The notes below the pieces were generated by a model. That model ran no database searches. It was not told the DNA's origin and saw only the letters and a program-made list of their open reading frames with translations. The position numbers and the translations under genes were made by a program. This document shows, one piece after another, positions 53,914 through 61,955 of a DNA stretch of 64,000 nucleotides (the stretch's first letter is position 1; every line of letters begins with the position of its first letter). Source of the stretch: Thermalbibacter longus (GTDB taxonomy: Bacteria > Chloroflexota > Chloroflexia > Thermomicrobiales > Thermomicrobiaceae); NCBI RefSeq assembly GCF_023806485.1, contig NZ_JAMSLR010000005.1, forward strand, positions 1-64,000. Direction: 5' to 3'.

Positions 53914-54069
53914 GACCACCGGCTCGACGCTCGCTCTCCGTCCTGGTGCGGTGCCGTGACACCGCTGACCGTGATAACGCGCTCTGCCCGGCAGTTAATC
54001 CCGCCGCTCGCCGGAGGACGATGCGGCGCACGGTGCGGCGATAGCCAGGAGCGGCGTGGCCCGCGAGGC

Positions 54070-54098
54070 TTGGCCCTGGCTCGGGACTCAGCTAGGAT
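54070..54098 (+). promoter_or_regulatory. Predicted promoter of the SDR gene
   Basis: TTGGCC (54070-54075), a 17-base spacer and TAGGAT (54093-54098), 52 bases before the start codon. Confidence 0.4.
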
Positions 54099-54149
54099 AC
54101 CGGCGTGCGCGGGCAACAAGGGTGAATGGTACCGAGAGGGAGGCGGGCG

Positions 54150-54929
54150 ATGGCTGAACCCCGGGCACTGCTCGACATGCGGGTCGATGGCAAAGTCGCG
54201 CTCGTCACCGGCGCGAGCACCGGCCTCGGCCGGGCGACGGCGCTGGCGCTGGCGGAGGCCGGGGCCGACCTCGTCGTCACTAGCCGGAGCAAGGAGCGCC
54301 TGCGCGAGGTCTGCGCCGAGATCGAGGCGCGCGGGCGACGGGCCGTGCCGCTCGGCGTGGACGTGCGAGACGTGGCAGCGGTGCGGCGCATGGCCGAGGA
54401 GGCACACGCCGCCTTCGGCCGCATCGATATCCTGGTCAACAACGCCGGGCTCAATATCCCCCAGTGGGCAGTCGACGTGACGGAAGATGCCTGGGATACG
54501 ATCATGGACACCAACGCTAAGGGCCTCTTCTTCTGTTGCCAGGCGGTCGGCAAGTTCATGATCGAGCAGCGCTACGGCCGTATCGTCAACATCGGCTCGG
54601 ACATGAGCCTGGTTGGCTGGATCCAGCGCGCCGCCTACTGCGCTAGCAAGGCGGCGGTCGCCCTCCTCACCAAGGTGCTCGCCATCGAATGGGCGCAGTA
54701 CGGGATCACCGTCAACTGCATCGCGCCGACCTTCGTCGAGACGCCGCTCACTCGCCCGATGTTCGAGACGATCCCCGGCTTCCGCGAGCAGGTGTTGCGC
54801 AACATCCCCCTCGGCCGGCTGGGCCGGCCGGAGGAGGTGGCAGCGGCTGTCGTCTTCCTGGCCTCCGACGCGGCCGCGCTGATCACTGGCGTCACCCTGC
54901 CCGTCGACGGCGGCTGGACGGCCTGGTAG
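54150..54929 (+). CDS. Short-chain dehydrogenase/reductase
   Basis: A 259-residue NAD(P)-dependent SDR. TGASTGLGRATALALAEAG binds the cofactor, NNAGLN stabilises the core, and the active site is in NIGSDMSLVG and AAYCASKAA (Tyr-x3-Lys). TLPVDGGWTAW is the common SDR C-terminus. Closest in style to gluconate 5-dehydrogenase and 3-oxoacyl reductases; substrate undetermined. ATG 54150 has GGGAGGCGGG upstream, better than the ATG at 54126. Confidence 0.88.
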   Translation: MAEPRALLDMRVDGKVALVTGASTGLGRATALALAEAGADLVVTSRSKERLREVCAEIEARGRRAVPLGVDVRDVAAVRRMAEEAHAAFGRIDILVNNAGLNIPQWAVDVTEDAWDTIMDTNAKGLFFCCQAVGKFMIEQRYGRIVNIGSDMSLVGWIQRAAYCASKAAVALLTKVLAIEWAQYGITVNCIAPTFVETPLTRPMFETIPGFREQVLRNIPLGRLGRPEEVAAAVVFLASDAAALITGVTLPVDGGWTAW

Positions 54930-54962
54930 CCGCCGGGCCGCGCCCACCGTCGCGGTCTCGCC

Positions 54963-56318
54963 TCACCCCATCACTCGCTCGGCCAGGCGGCCGAAGGCCC
55001 GGATCCAGCGCGGGCACTCGGCGCCCTCCTCGGACAGGAAGTCGACCCGGTTCGGCACTGCGACCGGTAGCCCGCTCACGAACACGTTCCGGCCTACTGG
55101 TCGGAGGAAGAGCGGGGACAGCCGCTGCTCGCGCGGCCGGCGACTGAGCCCGCCGGTCTGCACCACGTCGAGCCAGAGCCCGCCGGCGGCCGGGCGTACC
55201 GTCAGCCGGGCCAGCGGGTAGCTGTACTCGCCAGCGAAGCGGGCCAGCTCGGCTTCGCTCAGGGTCACCAGGGGCGGCGGAGTCGGGCGTAGCCCGAACT
55301 CCTCGGCCAGGAGCCAGCTCTCGACTTCCAGGTAGGCCGCGCTGCCGTCATCGTGGTTCGTCAGGCTGGCGATCGCCGCTCGGCGCTCCGGCAGCAGCGT
55401 CAAGTGTGCCTGGGAGCCGTTCGTCGAGCCGCCGTGGCCGACGACCCGCGTGCCGCCCAGCGACCAGAGCGCCCAGCCGAGCCCGTAGTGGTCGGCCCAG
55501 TTCGCCGCTGGCGTCTGCGGCTCCTGCATCAGCGCGATGCTCGCTGCAGAGACCGGCGAGCGCTCGGGCCGCGCGAGGCCCAGGTGGAAGGCGGCGAAGG
55601 CGAGCAGATCGTCGACCGTCGCGGTGATGCCGCCGGCCGGGTGCACGCTCCGCGGTAGCGGGAAGTCGCGGACGACCTCCGGCTGGCCGTCGTCTCCCGC
55701 GCGGTGACCGACGGCGAGCGGGTAGCCGATGATGTCGTGAGCGAAGAAGAACGCGCGCTCGAGGCCGAGCGGCTCGAAGAGCAGCTCCCGCATGGCGCTC
55801 TCGAACGGCTGGCCGGTCAGGACTTCGATGACCCGCCCGGCGAGCGAGAAGCCGCTGTTGCAGTAGCTCCAGCACCGGCCGAGGGGGTGAACCTGTGGGA
55901 TCTGGTGGAGGTCGGCGACATAGCGCGCGAGCGCGTCGTCGCCGAGGCCGTAGTCCTGGAAGTGGTCGCCGAGGATGCCGCTGGTGTGGGTGAGCAGGTG
56001 GCGCATGGTGAGCCGCTGCTGGGTCTCGGGATCGCTGAGGCGCAGATCGGGCAGGTAGCTAGTCACTGGCTCGTCGAGGTCGAGCCGGCCCTCCTCGACC
56101 AGGCGCATCGCCAGGGTAGCCAGGAAGACCTTGGTGATCGAGCCGATCTGGAAGAGCGTGTCGCGCCGAACCGGGCAGCCGGTCTCGACGCTGGCTACCC
56201 CGTACGCGTGCACGACTCGCTCCGCGTCCCCACGCAACACCCCGATGACCATCCCGGGGACGCCGTGTCGCTGACAGGCCTGCTCCACGACCCGCGCGAG
56301 CTGCTGACTGCCGTTCAC
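54963..56318 (-). CDS. Serine beta-lactamase-like hydrolase (class C/PBP4* family)
   Basis: A 451-residue protein of the beta-lactamase/DD-peptidase fold. The catalytic Ser-x-x-Lys is in FQIGSITKVFLA, Tyr-x-Asn in WSYCNSGFSLAG, and the third motif is GHGGSTNG. A C-terminal beta-domain of about 100 residues follows (FAGEYSYPLARLTV). No signal peptide is seen, so it acts in the cytoplasm, more likely as an esterase or peptidase than in antibiotic resistance. It converges with the SDR gene. Confidence 0.85.
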   Translation of the reverse strand: MNGSQQLARVVEQACQRHGVPGMVIGVLRGDAERVVHAYGVASVETGCPVRRDTLFQIGSITKVFLATLAMRLVEEGRLDLDEPVTSYLPDLRLSDPETQQRLTMRHLLTHTSGILGDHFQDYGLGDDALARYVADLHQIPQVHPLGRCWSYCNSGFSLAGRVIEVLTGQPFESAMRELLFEPLGLERAFFFAHDIIGYPLAVGHRAGDDGQPEVVRDFPLPRSVHPAGGITATVDDLLAFAAFHLGLARPERSPVSAASIALMQEPQTPAANWADHYGLGWALWSLGGTRVVGHGGSTNGSQAHLTLLPERRAAIASLTNHDDGSAAYLEVESWLLAEEFGLRPTPPPLVTLSEAELARFAGEYSYPLARLTVRPAAGGLWLDVVQTGGLSRRPREQRLSPLFLRPVGRNVFVSGLPVAVPNRVDFLSEEGAECPRWIRAFGRLAERVMG

Positions 56319-56644
56319 CGCCTCACACCTCCGCCGGCAGGGCTCTCGTATCCGTCTCGTGCATCATCGCCGGTAGCTCGGTACCAGGCAAGGGAAGCGT
56401 GACAGTGGGGTGTTCGGTACAGCCGCCGCCCGGCCCGAGCCGGCAGTCCTCCTCCGGATGCGCCGCTCGGCGCTGCGGTTCGATGAGCGCCCGTGGGCGT
56501 GTGAGACTCCGTCACGCGGCCATGCCGCCGGGGCTCTCTGAGCGGCACGCTAGCGCGGGTGACAGCACGGGCGCCGCCGCACTGGGAAGAGGCGCTCGTC
56601 GAGAAGGGTGGGGCAGGCTCGGGTACTGCGCTCGAGTTCGGGCG
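56319..56644. other. Gene-free stretch upstream of the serine hydrolase
   Basis: These 326 bases between two minus-strand genes show no gene with a ribosome site, no repeat and no RNA. They presumably hold the promoter of the serine hydrolase gene, but no convincing hexamers were found. Confidence 0.4.
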
Positions 56645-57730
56645 TCAAGCGAGCGGGATGAGGACGGTGGCACGGCTCACGTCGTCGCCGACGCTCTCCA
56701 CCGCCAGGCTGGCTCCCAATCGCTCCAGCCGGGCCTGGAATCCCTCGTCCAGCGAGAGGTCTGCAAGCCGCGGGCGCTGGCCCACGCCGGGGCCCTGCGC
56801 CTCCACGCGCGCCGTCACCTGCGCCGGCTCGTAGCGCAGGTCGACGCTTACCCGTCGCGCGCGCTCGTCGGACGCGGCGGTACCGGCCAGTTCCTGCAGC
56901 AGGCGGTACAGTGCCAGCCGCGCTGCCTCCGGCAGCTCGTCGCCCTCTGGCCCGGTCAGGTCGACCTGAATGTCGTAGAGCCGGGCCAGTTCGGTGAGGT
57001 AGCGGCGCAACGTCGCGGTGACGCCGAGTTCGTCCAGAACCGCCGGGCGCAGCTCGTAGAGCATCCGGCGGAGGTCGAGCAGGGCGCGCGCCGCCGTTGT
57101 CCGCAGGCTGTTCAGTCCCTCCCCGAGCTGTTCCGGTCGCCGCACCAGCAACTGCTCGCAGATCTCCAGCTCCAGCAGCACGTTGCTCAGCGCCTGTGCT
57201 GGCCCTTCCACCAATTGCCGTCCCACTCGACCTCGCTCTGCCTCCTCGGCCAGGATCAGCTCCTCCAGGGGAATGCTCACCAGTTCGGCCGTGTCGGGCC
57301 GCTGCAGTGCTCGAGTACGCCCCTCGCTGCTGCGGGCACGCTCGGCCTCGTGCTCCAGTTGCGCCTCGGCCAGTTCCAGCAGTTCACGCAGCCGTTCCTG
57401 GTAGCGGCGCAGGCTCTCCTGTCGCTCCTGGAGCTGCTCAGCCTGGCTGCGCATCATGAACAGGCGCAGCGTCACCTCCTGAGCCGAGCGATAGGCATCC
57501 CGGATCTCGGCACGCGGGTACGCCTCCAGGTTCGCGTCCACCTCGCGCAGCCGGTTGGTGAGCTGGATCTCGCGCTGGTGCAGCCGCTCGACCTCAGTAT
57601 TGGTCTGATTGAGCAGGAGCTCGATTTCCTGGAGCGAGCGGCCGGTCTCGGCCAGCTCGGCCCGGCAGCCATCGACGATCTGGCGGAGCCGCTCGGTGAA
57701 CTCACGGGTCTGTGGCTTGGGCAAGGGCAT
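56645..57730 (-). CDS. DegS-like sensor kinase relative lacking the phospho-acceptor His
   Basis: A 361-residue cytoplasmic protein. Residues about 10-150 are a long coiled coil (ELAETGRSLQEIELLLNQ onward), as in the DegS sensor. The dimerisation region reads EEAERGRVGRQLVEGPAQALSNVLLE, where active DegS has R-E-I-H-D-G-P-A-Q; the His is Val (about V174). LRRMLYELRPAVLDELGVTATLRRYL matches the HisKA_3 helix. The ATPase part is also worn: the N-box reads LLQELAGTAASDERARRV without the Asn. It is probably a non-catalytic partner or regulator. ATG 57730 follows GGAGGGG. Confidence 0.75.
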   Translation of the reverse strand: MPLPKPQTREFTERLRQIVDGCRAELAETGRSLQEIELLLNQTNTEVERLHQREIQLTNRLREVDANLEAYPRAEIRDAYRSAQEVTLRLFMMRSQAEQLQERQESLRRYQERLRELLELAEAQLEHEAERARSSEGRTRALQRPDTAELVSIPLEELILAEEAERGRVGRQLVEGPAQALSNVLLELEICEQLLVRRPEQLGEGLNSLRTTAARALLDLRRMLYELRPAVLDELGVTATLRRYLTELARLYDIQVDLTGPEGDELPEAARLALYRLLQELAGTAASDERARRVSVDLRYEPAQVTARVEAQGPGVGQRPRLADLSLDEGFQARLERLGASLAVESVGDDVSRATVLIPLA

Positions 57731-57967
57731 GGCGCTGTCCCCTCCGGCTGTCGCTGACGCTGGCAAGACGATAGCGAGAAAGGGTAGGTAACGCAATGGT
57801 ACCGCCGTCCTGATCGGGGGCGGTGCCGGGCGCGATCTGAAAGGATTCTCCCCCACCAGCCAGCAGATGTCCACCGGGGTCTCTGCTCGACATGCATCCC
57901 CCACTGGATGCGAGCCGGCGTGGTCCGAGCGTTGCGGGGCATGCCCCGGTCACCCCGGCACCGTCGC

Positions 57968-57996
57968 TTGACACAGAGGCACCCATGCGCTATAGT
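57968..57996 (+). promoter_or_regulatory. Near-consensus sigma-70-type promoter
   Basis: TTGACA (57968-57973), a 17-base spacer and TATAGT (57991-57996), 45 bases before the ATG of the recombination-type gene. It is one of the best promoter matches in the window. Confidence 0.75.
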
Positions 57997-57998
57997 TA

Positions 57999-58010
57999 GA
58001 ACAGATGTTC
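57999..58010 (+). promoter_or_regulatory. SOS (LexA) box-like operator
   Basis: GAACAGATGTTC fits the Gram-positive-type LexA consensus core GAAC-RNRY-GTTY and begins three bases after the -10 element, over the expected transcription start. LexA bound there would block transcription until DNA damage. Confidence 0.65.
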
Positions 58011-58040
58011 GTATCTGGTGATCGAAGCTCGAGGAGCACG

Positions 58041-58655
58041 ATGATGGTGGACAAGGGTGAGCGGGCCGGGTTCGATCCGGGCAAGTACCTAACCAAGGTC
58101 AACGGCCACGACTACCTGGAGGTGAAGTGGCGGCTGCTGTGGTTCCGCACTGAGCACCCCGACGGCGAGATCGAGACTGAGCTGGTCGAGCACCGCAACG
58201 GCGTCGCGGTCTTTCGCGCGCGCGTGCGCATCCCGGGCGGAGGCTCAGCGACCGGCTGGGGCAGCGAGACGCTCGACGACTTCCACGACTATCTGGAAAA
58301 GGCGGAGACCAAGGCGCTCGGGCGCGCGCTGGCTGCGCTGGGCTATGGCACGCAGTTCTGCCCGGACTTCGAGTTCGGTGCCACCGATCGCCGGGTGGTC
58401 GACTCACCGATCGATCTCACCCGCGTGTCCGGCCGGCGTGGAGCCGAAGTGACGGCGACGCCGCGGCAGATCGGTTTCCTGCGCGCGATTGCCCGCGAGG
58501 CCGGCCTCTCCGATGAGGATCTCGACGCTCGAGCGCGCGAGCTGTTCGGCCGCCCGATCGAGGAACTCGGGCGCCGCGACGCATCGCAGCTCATCGATCA
58601 ACTGCGGCAGCGCCGCGACACCGTGATCGAGGAATCGCAGGCGCAGGTGAGCTAG
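58041..58655 (+). CDS. Phage-type recombination-related protein (Rad52/ERF-like annealing candidate)
   Basis: A 204-residue protein. The first 120 residues (YLTKVNGHDYLEVKWRLLWF, then AVFRARVRIPGGG and DYLEKAETKALGRALAALGYG) resemble phage and mobile-element proteins related to Rad52/ERF single-strand annealing factors; this assignment is by pattern only. The C-terminal 60 residues (ATPRQIGFLRAIAREAGLSDEDL, then GRPIEELGRRDASQLIDQL) are a small helical module often fused to such proteins. ATG 58041 follows GAGGAGC. The promoter and SOS-like box support a DNA-damage role. No other phage gene lies nearby. Confidence 0.6.
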   Translation: MMVDKGERAGFDPGKYLTKVNGHDYLEVKWRLLWFRTEHPDGEIETELVEHRNGVAVFRARVRIPGGGSATGWGSETLDDFHDYLEKAETKALGRALAALGYGTQFCPDFEFGATDRRVVDSPIDLTRVSGRRGAEVTATPRQIGFLRAIAREAGLSDEDLDARARELFGRPIEELGRRDASQLIDQLRQRRDTVIEESQAQVS

Positions 58656-58729
58656 ACCCGCGTAGTACCCGGGAGCCGGTTCAGTCCCGGTTCCCTGAAG
58701 AGGCACACATGCCCCCTCCCTCCCCACGC

Positions 58730-58765
58730 GCAGCCGGCTGTGATCCCCTCCCCACAGCCGGCTGC
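58730..58765. terminator. Bidirectional hairpin terminator
   Basis: GCAGCCGGCTGTG (58730-58742) and its exact complement (58753-58765) enclose a 10-base loop, between the convergent ends of the recombination-type gene and the small membrane protein gene. No T-run; the position and 13-bp perfect stem support terminator function in a GC-rich genome. Confidence 0.6.
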
Positions 58766-58904
58766 CCCTTCTCCCGTGTCGTTCGTACAGGAACCTCAGC
58801 AGCGCTGAGCGCATGAGAGGCGTCATCCTCACCCGCACGTCATGCGGGATCCGGATGCCAGGCCACCGCGCGAGCTCCGGAATAGGGCAGTGCGGGGCGA
58901 GAGG

Positions 58905-59132
58905 CTACCAGAGTAGAGTCACGAGGACGACGATGCCTGCGATGAGGACAACGACCGCGCCGGCGAGCAGCAGGAGCGCTCGCCGCACGGCGCGGTCGAA
59001 GCTGTCCGACGGTACTCGTTTCGCGTGGGAGGCCGCTCGCTCTGAAAGATCGCGCGCCGCGCTCGTGGCCATCCGCGCCTCCTCGTCCATGCTCCACTCG
59101 TTCGATTTTCCGGTTTGCGTCCACTCGCTCAC
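58905..59132 (-). CDS. Small single-pass membrane protein
   Basis: A 75-residue protein with a hydrophilic N-terminal half (EWTQTGKSNEWSMDEEARMATSAA-like, positions 2-50) and one strong C-terminal helix (residues about 52-73, ALLLLAGAVVVLIAGIVVLV). GTG 59132 has GGAGG eight bases upstream; an ATG at 59192 gives an extension without support. No family is recognised. It lies alone between the terminator and the iron operon. Confidence 0.6.
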   Translation of the reverse strand: MSEWTQTGKSNEWSMDEEARMATSAARDLSERAASHAKRVPSDSFDRAVRRALLLLAGAVVVLIAGIVVLVTLLW

Positions 59133-59318
59133 GGCTCTATCCTCCCACTCCAGAGCCACCGGATGGTGAACGTTACGTGAAGCCTCGGACAAGCGATGCC
59201 GGCAGGCGTGGCGCTGCAGGAGTCCCTTCCGACCAGCGCGGCCCGCTGGCCCGCGTCATGGAGGTTCGTTCCAGGCCGCCGGCCGATCGCTGCTCAGGAC
59301 GAATTTCCGGCGGGTGGC

Positions 59319-59347
59319 TTGACAGGCTGGCGACAGGTCGCTATCCT
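59319..59347 (+). promoter_or_regulatory. Promoter of the iron uptake operon
   Basis: TTGACA (59319-59324), a 17-base spacer and TATCCT (59342-59347). The -35 element is perfect. The leader to the first gene is about 140 bases. It lies in the 360-base gene-free stretch 59133-59492. Confidence 0.7.
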
Positions 59348-59350
59348 AAA

Positions 59351-59369
59351 CCCGACTAATATAGTCGGG
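59351..59369 (+). promoter_or_regulatory. IscR/Rrf2-type operator
   Basis: CCCGACTA-ATA-TAGTCGGG is a perfect 8-3-8 inverted repeat starting three bases after the -10 element. Its core matches the IscR type 1 pattern GACT-RWWWY-AGTC exactly. A repressor of the Rrf2 family, which senses iron-sulfur cluster status, is the expected ligand. A second perfect repeat GTGCGT-G-ACGCAC follows at 59378-59390. Confidence 0.65.
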
Positions 59370-59492
59370 ATTGTGCAGTGCGTGACGCACGCGATTATAG
59401 GCCAATCTATACAGGCGCGCCTGCCGAAGTCAAGCGTTCCAGTGTCCGGTCCGCACGCGGAGCGGGCCTGCGCTGAGGGAGGGAGTGAGAGC

Positions 59493-60647
59493 GTGCTGCG
59501 TGCCGGGCAGTGCCTGCTCAGGCCAGTGACCCACAGCATCGTTGCGGCTGTCCTCGTCCTGTTGCTCAGCTCGTGCGGAGGCGAACCGTCGCCATCGGGT
59601 TCACCAGTCGATACTCCGGCAGCCGCGCCGTCGACGCCGGCGGCATCGGTGGCTCCATCCCCGGCTACCACGCCGGCAGCCGCTGTCGACGAGGAGGCGC
59701 TCGAACTGGTCAGCGCGCTCGCGCAGATCTGGGGGCACCTGGAGGCGAGCGCGGCGAGCATCGAGGCCGGGGATTGGGCCTATGCCGAAGCCCATGCTGG
59801 CCATCCGGTCGCCGAGTATTGGGAGCAGGTCGAGGGCCCGCTCGACGAGCAGGGGCTCGCGCAGCCGTTGCGCGAGGCGCTGGATCGCTACCTGCAGGCG
59901 GTCGAGAGCCAGGCGAGCGACTACCAGCAAGCCCTCCAGGCGGCGGTTTCGCGGACTCGTGAGACGATGGAGACTGTCGCCGGCGACGACTGGAATAATC
60001 CGGCTTTCCGGGCGGAGCTCATCCGCCACCTCCTGGAGTCCGTCGAGCACGAGTACAGCGAAGCGGTTCAGGACGGGCAACTCGCCGAGCTCGTGGAGTA
60101 CCAGGATGCCTGGGGGTTCTTCACCGTCGCCCGGCAGCTCTACCCGGACATCGCGCAGCAGGTGCAGACCGGCTCGAGCGAGGCTGCTGAGGAGATCGAG
60201 CACGAGCTCGCTGAGCTCGATCGGATCTTCGGCTCCTTCATCGTCCAACCTGGCCAGGCGCCGGCCTCGCCCGAAGAGGTCGACGAAGCCGTCGGCGAGG
60301 TGCGGGCCGAGCTAGCCAAGGCGCTCCAGCTCGCCACTGCCGAGCCGAAGGGCCCGGCCGAGACGGTCGCCGAGATCAAGGAGATGATGCGGCAGGCGCT
60401 CGATGCCTACGCCCGGGGTGAGCAGGACGAGGCCTACGATCTGGCAGCAGACGCCTATCTGGAAGGGTTCGAGACGATCGAGGGCGACCTGATCCAGCGA
60501 GGCGAGCGGGAATTCGTCGAAGAGGTGGAGATCCAGTTCAAGGAGCTCCGTGACGGGATCCGCGAGGGGCGCTCGCAGGAGGAGCTTCAGGCGCTCGTCG
60601 ACGAGATCAGCGGCAAACTCGACCAGGCGTTGGAGGTTCTGCAATGA
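59493..60647 (+). CDS. Lipoprotein partner of the FTR1 iron permease
   Basis: A 384-residue exported lipoprotein: signal helix IVAAVLVLLLSSC with the lipobox Cys, a Ser/Pro/Ala/Thr-rich spacer, then two helical domains. The second (residues about 230-380) has AYARGEQDEAYDLAADAYLEGFETIEGDL, the pattern of the extracytoplasmic helical domain fused to many bacterial FTR1 proteins. GTG 59493 follows GAGGGAGGGAG. It overlaps the permease gene by four bases (ATGA) and probably captures or hands over iron at the membrane. It lacks EfeO's cupredoxin domain. Confidence 0.75.
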   Translation: MLRAGQCLLRPVTHSIVAAVLVLLLSSCGGEPSPSGSPVDTPAAAPSTPAASVAPSPATTPAAAVDEEALELVSALAQIWGHLEASAASIEAGDWAYAEAHAGHPVAEYWEQVEGPLDEQGLAQPLREALDRYLQAVESQASDYQQALQAAVSRTRETMETVAGDDWNNPAFRAELIRHLLESVEHEYSEAVQDGQLAELVEYQDAWGFFTVARQLYPDIAQQVQTGSSEAAEEIEHELAELDRIFGSFIVQPGQAPASPEEVDEAVGEVRAELAKALQLATAEPKGPAETVAEIKEMMRQALDAYARGEQDEAYDLAADAYLEGFETIEGDLIQRGEREFVEEVEIQFKELRDGIREGRSQEELQALVDEISGKLDQALEVLQ

Positions 60648-61927
60648 CGATCGCTGGCCTCGCGCCCGGCAGGCAGGGTGGGGTGCCGCGGTGCCTGCTG
60701 GCCCTGTTCGCGGTGGCAGTGCTCCTCGTGCTCCTCGGCGGGGTGGCCCCGCCGGCCGCGCGGGCCGCGGAGCCGCAGGTGGACGTGCAGCGGGAGCTGG
60801 CCGCGATCCGAGCACTGATGCAGCAGAGCCAGGACGCCTATCGCGCCGGTGACGCCGAGACGGCCCTGCGGCTGGCTCGCCAGGCGTATCTCGACCACTT
60901 CGAGCTCGTCGAGATCCCGCTGCGCGTTATCGACCCGAACTTCACGCTCGAGATGGAATACCGGTTCGCCGAGTGGCGCAACCAGATCGAAGCCGGCGCG
61001 CCCGCTGCCGAGGTCGACGTGACCGTCCAGGAGCTCGAGCGCGGTCTCGACGAGGTCGAGGCACTCTTCGAGGGGCCGGGCCTGGTCGCCCCGACGCTGG
61101 TGACAGTTGCTTCCTTCTCGATCCTCTTCCGCGAGGGCATCGAGGTCATCCTGGTTCTCGCCGCCATCCTGGGGTACATCCAGACCCAAAACCCGAGGCT
61201 GCGACGCCCGTTGTGGTGGGGCGCCGGACTCGCCGTCCCGGCTAGCGTCCTGACCTGGTTCGTCTTGAACTGGGTGCTGCGCGTGGCGCCGATCGGCCGC
61301 GAGGTGATCGAGGCGCTGGTCTCCCTCTTCGCCGTCGCGTTGATGTTCTACATCAGCTTCTGGCTGCTCCGTCGTCTCGATGTCCGCCGGTGGATGGAGT
61401 TCCTACGGGCGAAGGTCTGGGATGCGGTGGCCGTCGGCAACACCGGTGCCGTGGCGGCGCTCGGCTTCGTCTCGGTCTACCGTGAAGGGGCGGAGACGGC
61501 GCTCTTCTACCAGGCGCTCCTGCTGATCGCCCAGCGTCTGGAGCTGTGGGTCTTGCTCGGCATCGGTCTGGCGATCCTGGCCTTGAGTGTCATCGGCTGG
61601 GCGATCATCGCCCTCGGGGCCCGGCTGCCGCTGCGGGCCTTTCTGGGGATCGCCGTGGCCGTTATCATGCTGCTCTCGGTCGGGCTGCTCGGCAACGCCG
61701 TGTGGGAGCTGCAACAGATCGGGGTGATCCCGATGACGTTGCTGGATGACTCGTTCCCGCGCTTCAACCGGTTCCTGGCCGACCTGCTCGGGCTGCATGC
61801 CACCCTAGAGACGGTGGTAGCGCAGAGTGTGCTTCTGCTGGTCTACCTGGCGGCCTGGCTCTATGCGTTCTGGTGGCAGCCGGGCGGGGCAGGAACCTGG
61901 CGACGCCAGGGAACAGGAGCTCGGTGA
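60644..61927 (+). CDS. FTR1-family iron permease
   Basis: A 427-residue permease. A signal-like helix (residues about 16-40) precedes an extracytoplasmic helical domain (SQDAYRAGDAETALRLARQAYLDHFELVE). The membrane part has about seven helices, with both iron-binding motifs: FREGIEVIL (helix 1) and YREGAETALF (helix 4), the R-E-G-x-E pairs of FTR1/EfeU. It starts within the stop of the lipoprotein gene. Iron may enter as Fe3+ with an oxidase partner or as Fe2+; no EfeB peroxidase or multicopper oxidase is encoded nearby. Confidence 0.88.
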   Translation: MTIAGLAPGRQGGVPRCLLALFAVAVLLVLLGGVAPPAARAAEPQVDVQRELAAIRALMQQSQDAYRAGDAETALRLARQAYLDHFELVEIPLRVIDPNFTLEMEYRFAEWRNQIEAGAPAAEVDVTVQELERGLDEVEALFEGPGLVAPTLVTVASFSILFREGIEVILVLAAILGYIQTQNPRLRRPLWWGAGLAVPASVLTWFVLNWVLRVAPIGREVIEALVSLFAVALMFYISFWLLRRLDVRRWMEFLRAKVWDAVAVGNTGAVAALGFVSVYREGAETALFYQALLLIAQRLELWVLLGIGLAILALSVIGWAIIALGARLPLRAFLGIAVAVIMLLSVGLLGNAVWELQQIGVIPMTLLDDSFPRFNRFLADLLGLHATLETVVAQSVLLLVYLAAWLYAFWWQPGGAGTWRRQGTGAR

Positions 61928-61955
61928 CCTGGAAAACCGTGCGAGTGAGGCGGTC

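Noticed and set aside
54963-56318. Antibiotic-resistance beta-lactamase
   Set aside because: The fold and motifs are of the broad serine hydrolase family; there is no signal peptide, and the C-terminal domain is typical of esterase or peptidase members.
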